NCBI GenBank assembly: GCA_017629035.1
Contig: JAGBXX010000012.1
Location: 62,001-126,000 of the forward strand
DNA length: 64,000 nucleotides
From: Alistipes sp.
GTDB taxonomy: Bacteria; Bacteroidota; Bacteroidia; Bacteroidales; Rikenellaceae
Reading direction: 5' to 3'
Shown piece after piece: positions 60,089 through 64,000 of this stretch (its first letter is position 1; every line of letters begins with the position of its first letter). Under the pieces are notes generated by a model. The model saw nothing but the letters and a program-made list of their open reading frames with translations, had not been told where the DNA came from and ran no database searches. Position numbers and translations under genes: made by a program.

Positions 60089-60857
60089 AGCGCATCTTAA
60101 GCTGATAGTACTCTCTATTGTTGGGGTGCTTGCCGTGCTGAACAACTCCCGTGAGCGATACTCTGCCCCTGGGGATGGTGTGCTCTGCGTAGTCGGCATA
60201 TTCGCTGGTGTAGACCACCAGGGTGTCGTTATTCGGGTCTACGAATGTTGAGTATCCACTCCAGCGGGCCATGTCGAGGCTCTCTCCGCTGAGTGTGTCG
60301 ATCGATGTTGAGCCGATAAGGTCTAGTGATGATATCGTTGTTAGCCTTCCGCATGTCGATTCTTCGAGCTCGGCTATGGTGCGTTGAGCGGGTGTTATGG
60401 GCTCCACATCGAGGCTGCGCACCACAACCTCATCCCTACGCTCTTTTGATGCGAGGTAGTCGACACCATAGCTGTCGTAGCTATTAGCCTTGCTACCCAC
60501 ACGTAGCACGCCATGGCGATACTCCGTGGCGCAGCCCTTGAGCCTTAGGGCCACGAGTAGACCCTCGGGGTATTGACTCTCGAGCGAGTATCCTCCCACG
60601 AGTACCTCGAGTGCTGCGGTGTTATCTTCGACGACGATTGTCTGGTAGAAGTTACCACTCTTGTCCGATGATGTCACACGACCTCGTACCACAATATCCT
60701 CCTCGATGATATCTCTCTCGAGTGTCGATGTGTTGTTGCGCAGTTGTTCTATTGTGATATTTGCTGCGGGGAGCTTGGGCTCGAGCATAGGCGTGTCGGT
60801 GTAGTTGCTGCACCCCACCATAAGCATAGCTATATATGTCGCCAGCGCCCTACGCAT
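60063..60857 (-). CDS. DUF5689-like lipoprotein, copy 1
   Basis: A 264-residue lipoprotein (MRRALATYIAMLMVGC, Cys16). The order NITIEQLRNN, DIIEEDIVVRGRVTSSD, GNFYQTIVVEDNTAALEVLV and later GRVSLTGVVQHGKHPNN suggests two OB-like beta domains. It begins 14 bases after the serB stop, so the unit is serB, then the two DUF5689 lipoproteins. The link between serine synthesis and a surface lipoprotein pair is unexplained and may be mere cotranscription. Confidence 0.8.
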   Translation of the reverse strand: MRRALATYIAMLMVGCSNYTDTPMLEPKLPAANITIEQLRNNTSTLERDIIEEDIVVRGRVTSSDKSGNFYQTIVVEDNTAALEVLVGGYSLESQYPEGLLVALRLKGCATEYRHGVLRVGSKANSYDSYGVDYLASKERRDEVVVRSLDVEPITPAQRTIAELEESTCGRLTTISSLDLIGSTSIDTLSGESLDMARWSGYSTFVDPNNDTLVVYTSEYADYAEHTIPRGRVSLTGVVQHGKHPNNREYYQLKMRYEKDARTY

Positions 60858-60871
60858 AGCCCATCCATAGA

Positions 60872-62101
60872 TTATCTCTTACTCTCCACCCACGAGTCCT
60901 TGAGTCCGAGGAAGTAGAGCACGCCATCGAGTCCCACTGTCGATATCGACTGGCTTGCTGTGGCACGCACCTTGGGCTTGGCATGGAATGCTATGCCGAG
61001 GCCTGCGATGTTGAGCATAGGCAGGTCGTTGGCACCATCACCCACGGCCACTGACTGCTGGATGTCGATATTCTCAAACTGGCATAGTAGGCGCAGAAGC
61101 TCGGCCTTGCGTGCGCCGTCGACAATCTCGCCTGTGTAGCGTCCTGTGAGCTTTCCATCCTCCACCTCGAGCTCGTTGGCATATACGTAGTCGAAGCCAA
61201 AGCGGCGTTTGAGATAGTTGCCAAAGTATGTGAAACCACCCGAGAGGATGGCTGTCTTGTATCCTACACGCTTGAGGATTGTCATCATGCGGTCTACGCC
61301 CTCGGTGATAGGTAGATTTATGGCAATATCCTCCATCACACTCACGTCGAGGCCCTTGAGTAGTGCCACACGCTGCTCGAAGCTCTCGCGGAAGTCTATC
61401 TCGCCACGCATAGCTCGCTCGGTGATGTCACGTACCTCCTTGCCCACGCCTGCACGGTCTGCCAGCTCGTCGATAACCTCGGTGGTGATGAGTGTAGAGT
61501 CCATATCGAAGCATATAAGGCGTCGTGAGCGACGGAAGATGCCATCACGCTGGAACGATATATCTACGCCACCGTCGTTGGCTATCTGCATGAGTGAGCG
61601 CTGGAAGTCGCCCTTGTCCGATATTGTGCCACGCACCGAGAACTCGATACTTGTCTTTGGTGCACGCTCGTTCTCATCCAGGGGCATACGTCCTGTTAGG
61701 CGGTTTATGTCGTCGATGTTGAGTCCCTCGTCCGATATTGCACGTGTCACGGCAGATATATGCTCGGCCGTAATCTTACGACCCACGAGAGTTATGATAT
61801 ATCGGTGTTTTCCCTGTCCGGTCACCCAGTTGCTATACTGCTCCACGGTGATAGGCTCGAAACGAATTGTTATATTCATCTCCGAGGCCTTGAATAGCAG
61901 CTCTTTCATTATCTGTCCTGAGCGCTCAGGCGTTGTCATAAATAGTATTCCGAGCGTGAGCGACTGATGGATGTTCGACTGACCGATGTCGAGGATAAAT
62001 GCGTCGTGTCGAGCGAGAATACCCGTTAGCGACGAAGTTAGTCCTGGCTTATCCTCACCCGATATGTTTATCTGTATGATTTCAATCTTATCACGCTCCA
62101 T
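60872..62101 (-). CDS. serB: phosphoserine phosphatase with N-terminal ACT domains
   Basis: A 409-residue HAD phosphatase for the last step of serine synthesis. The N-terminal 170 residues form two ACT-like domains (INISGEDKPGLTSSLTGILA, then IITLVGRKITAEHISAVTRA), probable serine sensors. The catalytic motif is DMDSTLI with nucleophile Asp; later motifs are KTAILSGGFTYF and GDGANDLPML. Own promoter TATATTTG 31-38 bases upstream. Confidence 0.96.
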   Translation of the reverse strand: MERDKIEIIQINISGEDKPGLTSSLTGILARHDAFILDIGQSNIHQSLTLGILFMTTPERSGQIMKELLFKASEMNITIRFEPITVEQYSNWVTGQGKHRYIITLVGRKITAEHISAVTRAISDEGLNIDDINRLTGRMPLDENERAPKTSIEFSVRGTISDKGDFQRSLMQIANDGGVDISFQRDGIFRRSRRLICFDMDSTLITTEVIDELADRAGVGKEVRDITERAMRGEIDFRESFEQRVALLKGLDVSVMEDIAINLPITEGVDRMMTILKRVGYKTAILSGGFTYFGNYLKRRFGFDYVYANELEVEDGKLTGRYTGEIVDGARKAELLRLLCQFENIDIQQSVAVGDGANDLPMLNIAGLGIAFHAKPKVRATASQSISTVGLDGVLYFLGLKDSWVESKR

Positions 62102-62131
62102 TGCGGTATACTTTTATCTGTTACACTTGCA

Positions 62132-62139
62132 CAAATATA
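62132..62139 (-). promoter_or_regulatory. -7 promoter element for serB
   Basis: Minus-strand TATATTTG, leader about 25 bases. Confidence 0.6.
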
Positions 62140-62204
62140 CGAAATTTTGCGTTACCACCGAGCACCTCTCTGCCGAAAAATTACTCTCCACCCCAAAAAA
62201 ATAT

Positions 62205-62236
62205 ATGGGTGCGAGAATTTAGCTCCTCGCACCCAT
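62205..62236 (-). terminator. terminator after the PEGA/BspA gene
   Basis: Perfect 11-bp arms (ATGGGTGCGAG and complement), 10-base loop, then on the minus strand ATATTTTTTTGG. Confidence 0.9.
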
Positions 62237-62246
62237 TGTTCATCGG

Positions 62247-64000
62247 TTAAAAGTCGTAGCCTACGATGTCTGCAGCATAGTAGCTCCATCCCTCAGCAGA
62301 TCTATATGCATTGACACTATTTCGTGGCACGTAGATCTTACGGCCAGATCCATTTGTCATAAAAGCGGTAATATCTAATGCAGGTGGAGTTGTTGCTTTA
62401 CAATATATGCTTGTTAGGCTGCTGCAACCAATGAATGCAGCATCTCCAATGTTAGTTACGCTACTTGGAATATTAATGCTTGTTAGGCTTTTGCACCATG
62501 CGAATGCCCTCTCTCCAATGCTTGTTACGCTATTTGGAATAGTTATGCTTTTTAGTCTTTTGCAAATAACGAATGCAGCCTCTCCAATGCTAGTTACGCT
62601 ATTAGGAATAGTAATGCTTTTTAGTCTTTTGCAATTACAGAATGCATAATCTCCAATGCTAGTTACGCTCACGGGAATAGTAATGCTTATTAGGCTGCTG
62701 CAATCCCTGAATGCCTGATATCCAATCGTTGTAACCTCGCTATCAAACTTGATAACACCAATTTTTGTCGTACGATCCCAACTGTGAGATGTAATATTTG
62801 CTCCAAATACTAAGGTGTTTTTTATAGAAATCTTTTTGGTAGCTGTATACTTAATCTCTTGATTGATTGCAGTTTTCTTTGCAAGGGTTACGTTAAGGTC
62901 CTCAACATTACCCTCGGTAACTGTCACGTTAAGACTCTTATCGCTGTATCCCTCCTTGCGGAGTGTAACCTTATGTTCACCAACGAGTAGGTCGTGCATC
63001 ATTGGTGTTTGGCCCACAAGCTTGTCATCAACATACAAATCTGCGGCAACAGGAGTGCAGCTCACGTTGATAGTGCCGATGATGGGCGTTGGCGAGTCGA
63101 GCTTGTAGCTCTGCTGTGCTGGCACGGCAGTGATACTCTTCGATAGCATGGTGGTGCGGTGACCCAGCTTGCGAGCCTCAAAGATATATGTTCCAGTTGA
63201 GAGCGTGCCACTCCATGGTGACTTGCCCCTGAATACGTCGTTGACATAGATATCGCAGCCCGAATCAGCCATGATGGTTACCGTGGCAAAGTCGGGAGTC
63301 AGGGTAGCTGAGTAGTTCAGCTCTTCGCTATCCTGGATTGTAATATTATCCTCGTAGGTTAGGTATAGATTCTTGACAATGCGAATATGGTGCGAGCCGC
63401 TCGAGAGCTGATATCTGTTGATAGGGGTGTTGCCCACGAGAGTGTCGTCGACATATATCGTAGCATCCTTGAGCGTGCCCGAAGCGGCAATATTGAGCCA
63501 GCCAAAGGCGGGCTTGAGCGAGATATTCTTGTTTACCTTGGCACCACTTACTATGAACTCGCCACTCTCGCTATGGTAGTCCTTGGCCGACACCTGGTAG
63601 CTATAGGTGCCATTGCTGAGTATAACTTGGGTGTAACCATCAGCGTCGAGAACATAGTTCTTGTTGTCGATAAGTACAACGGCAGAGTGTGGCTCTACGT
63701 GGAAGACAACATACTGCGGACGTGATGTTGTAGTGTTGATCTCGATGCGGAAGTCGAGGTTGTCGCCCGTCACCTCGATCTGTCGCTCGGTGCTCGAGTT
63801 GCCATGCACAAGACGCAGTAGGTGTGTGCCCGGCTGGATATCTTTAGCCGTGAGCGTGTAGTTCTCGTTAGTGCGACCCATGTAGAGGTTGTCAATGTAG
63901 ACATCAGCACCTACAATATTGGTATTCACAAAGATAGGATAAGAGATGTTTAGCTCGGCATTTATCTTGTACTCTCTGCTACCCTCGAGATTTAGCGACA
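62247..64000 (-). CDS. PEGA-domain and BspA-type leucine-rich-repeat surface protein, C-terminal part
   Basis: The frame is open to the window edge (…SLNLEGSREYKINAELNISY upstream of 63929), so the N-terminus is missing; 584 residues are visible. It contains about five PEGA-type beta modules (GADVYIDNLYMGRTNE, ATIYVDDTLVGNTPIN, CDIYVNDVFRGKSPWS, AADLYVDDKLVGQTPM), each ending in ideal YxxxxxxG turns, followed by five BspA-type LRR_5 units of 23 residues (TSIGDYAFCNCKRLKSITIP and relatives), and a short C-terminal cap. Such proteins bind host or surface ligands. The PEGA part uses codons like the neighbours; the LRR part is visibly AT-richer. Confidence 0.9.
   Translation of the reverse strand, partial: SLNLEGSREYKINAELNISYPIFVNTNIVGADVYIDNLYMGRTNENYTLTAKDIQPGTHLLRLVHGNSSTERQIEVTGDNLDFRIEINTTTSRPQYVVFHVEPHSAVVLIDNKNYVLDADGYTQVILSNGTYSYQVSAKDYHSESGEFIVSGAKVNKNISLKPAFGWLNIAASGTLKDATIYVDDTLVGNTPINRYQLSSGSHHIRIVKNLYLTYEDNITIQDSEELNYSATLTPDFATVTIMADSGCDIYVNDVFRGKSPWSGTLSTGTYIFEARKLGHRTTMLSKSITAVPAQQSYKLDSPTPIIGTINVSCTPVAADLYVDDKLVGQTPMMHDLLVGEHKVTLRKEGYSDKSLNVTVTEGNVEDLNVTLAKKTAINQEIKYTATKKISIKNTLVFGANITSHSWDRTTKIGVIKFDSEVTTIGYQAFRDCSSLISITIPVSVTSIGDYAFCNCKRLKSITIPNSVTSIGEAAFVICKRLKSITIPNSVTSIGERAFAWCKSLTSINIPSSVTNIGDAAFIGCSSLTSIYCKATTPPALDITAFMTNGSGRKIYVPRNSVNAYRSAEGWSYYAADIVGYDF
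62395..62740 (-). repeat. 69-base tandem repeats encoding LRR_5 units
   Basis: Five consecutive degenerate 69-base units with the plus-strand signature CCAATGCTAGTTACGCTA and AATGCTTTTTAG, each encoding one 23-residue BspA LRR. Two middle units are nearly identical, so slippage or recombination is possible. Confidence 0.8.

Noticed and set aside
61218..61967. 249-codon open frame on the plus strand inside serB
   Set aside because: Antisense of serB; Ser/Arg/Ile-rich translation without motif.
62395..62740. Regular 69-base repeats that could suggest a CRISPR array
   Set aside because: No unique spacers; the units encode leucine-rich repeats in one open frame.

Overview
The window reads as an ordinary piece of chromosome from a Bacteroidales bacterium, most plausibly Rikenellaceae/Alistipes-like, although the genus is a guess. 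The reasons are: promoters of the Bacteroidetes type (-7 element TAnnTTTG, often with TTG or TTTG 19-21 bases upstream) in front of most transcription units; few Shine-Dalgarno sequences; very many lipoproteins; and family-level markers such as the rSAM/lipoprotein system, DUF5689 lipoproteins, a SusE/SusF-like starch-binding module, a PEGA/BspA surface protein and a YbeY with Asp as third metal ligand. No tRNA, rRNA, CRISPR array, insertion sequence or prophage was seen.

Layout. 1-2230: minus-strand operon of four envelope proteins ending in a radical SAM enzyme that runs off the left edge. 2.5-7.9 kb: ispG-recO, a HAD phosphatase, and an acyltransferase-SDR pair. 7.9-14.6 kb: minus-strand tetR-tolC-adaptor-RND-small protein efflux operon. 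14.8-21.6 kb: an FN3 lipoprotein, then two GH13 enzymes, a multidomain amylase-like lipoprotein and a type I pullulanase, facing each other across a shared terminator. 21.6-27 kb: uvrD-glycosyltransferase-nth-S41 peptidase, transcribed into the pullulanase. 27.2-28.1 kb: an AT-rich lipoprotein that looks foreign. 28.4-31.5 kb: metG and ilvE. 31.7-38 kb: pheS, TPR protein, EnvC-like protein, ybeY and mnmG; a parS-like palindrome follows mnmG. 38.6-43.4 kb: yebC, ileS and a DksA-like protein. 43.6-47.7 kb: fba, an MsbA-like ABC exporter and a DHH nuclease. 47.9-50.7 kb: sppA and mrp. 50.7-51.3 kb: a very AT-rich convergent gap with a cluster of TCAAC words. 51.3-54.4 kb: dnaB-comM. 54.6-58.1 kb: an operon of an FtsX/LolC-like permease, menG, two secreted proteins and a Cys-rich lipoprotein. 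58.4-59.2 kb: two more small lipoproteins with the same signal peptide but 11-residue helical repeats. 59.3-62.1 kb: serB with two DUF5689 lipoproteins. 62.2-64 kb: a PEGA/BspA protein cut by the right edge.

Functionally this is mostly housekeeping (translation, isoprenoid and menaquinone synthesis, DNA repair and replication, envelope maintenance) with a few accessory patches. The three most worth a second look are the radical SAM/lipoprotein operon at the left edge, the GH13 lipoprotein with a starch-binding-like module inserted inside its catalytic domain, and the trio of tiny lipoproteins at 57.8-59.2 kb, which share an export signal but have radically different repetitive bodies. All family assignments are by eye from motifs; no search was run.
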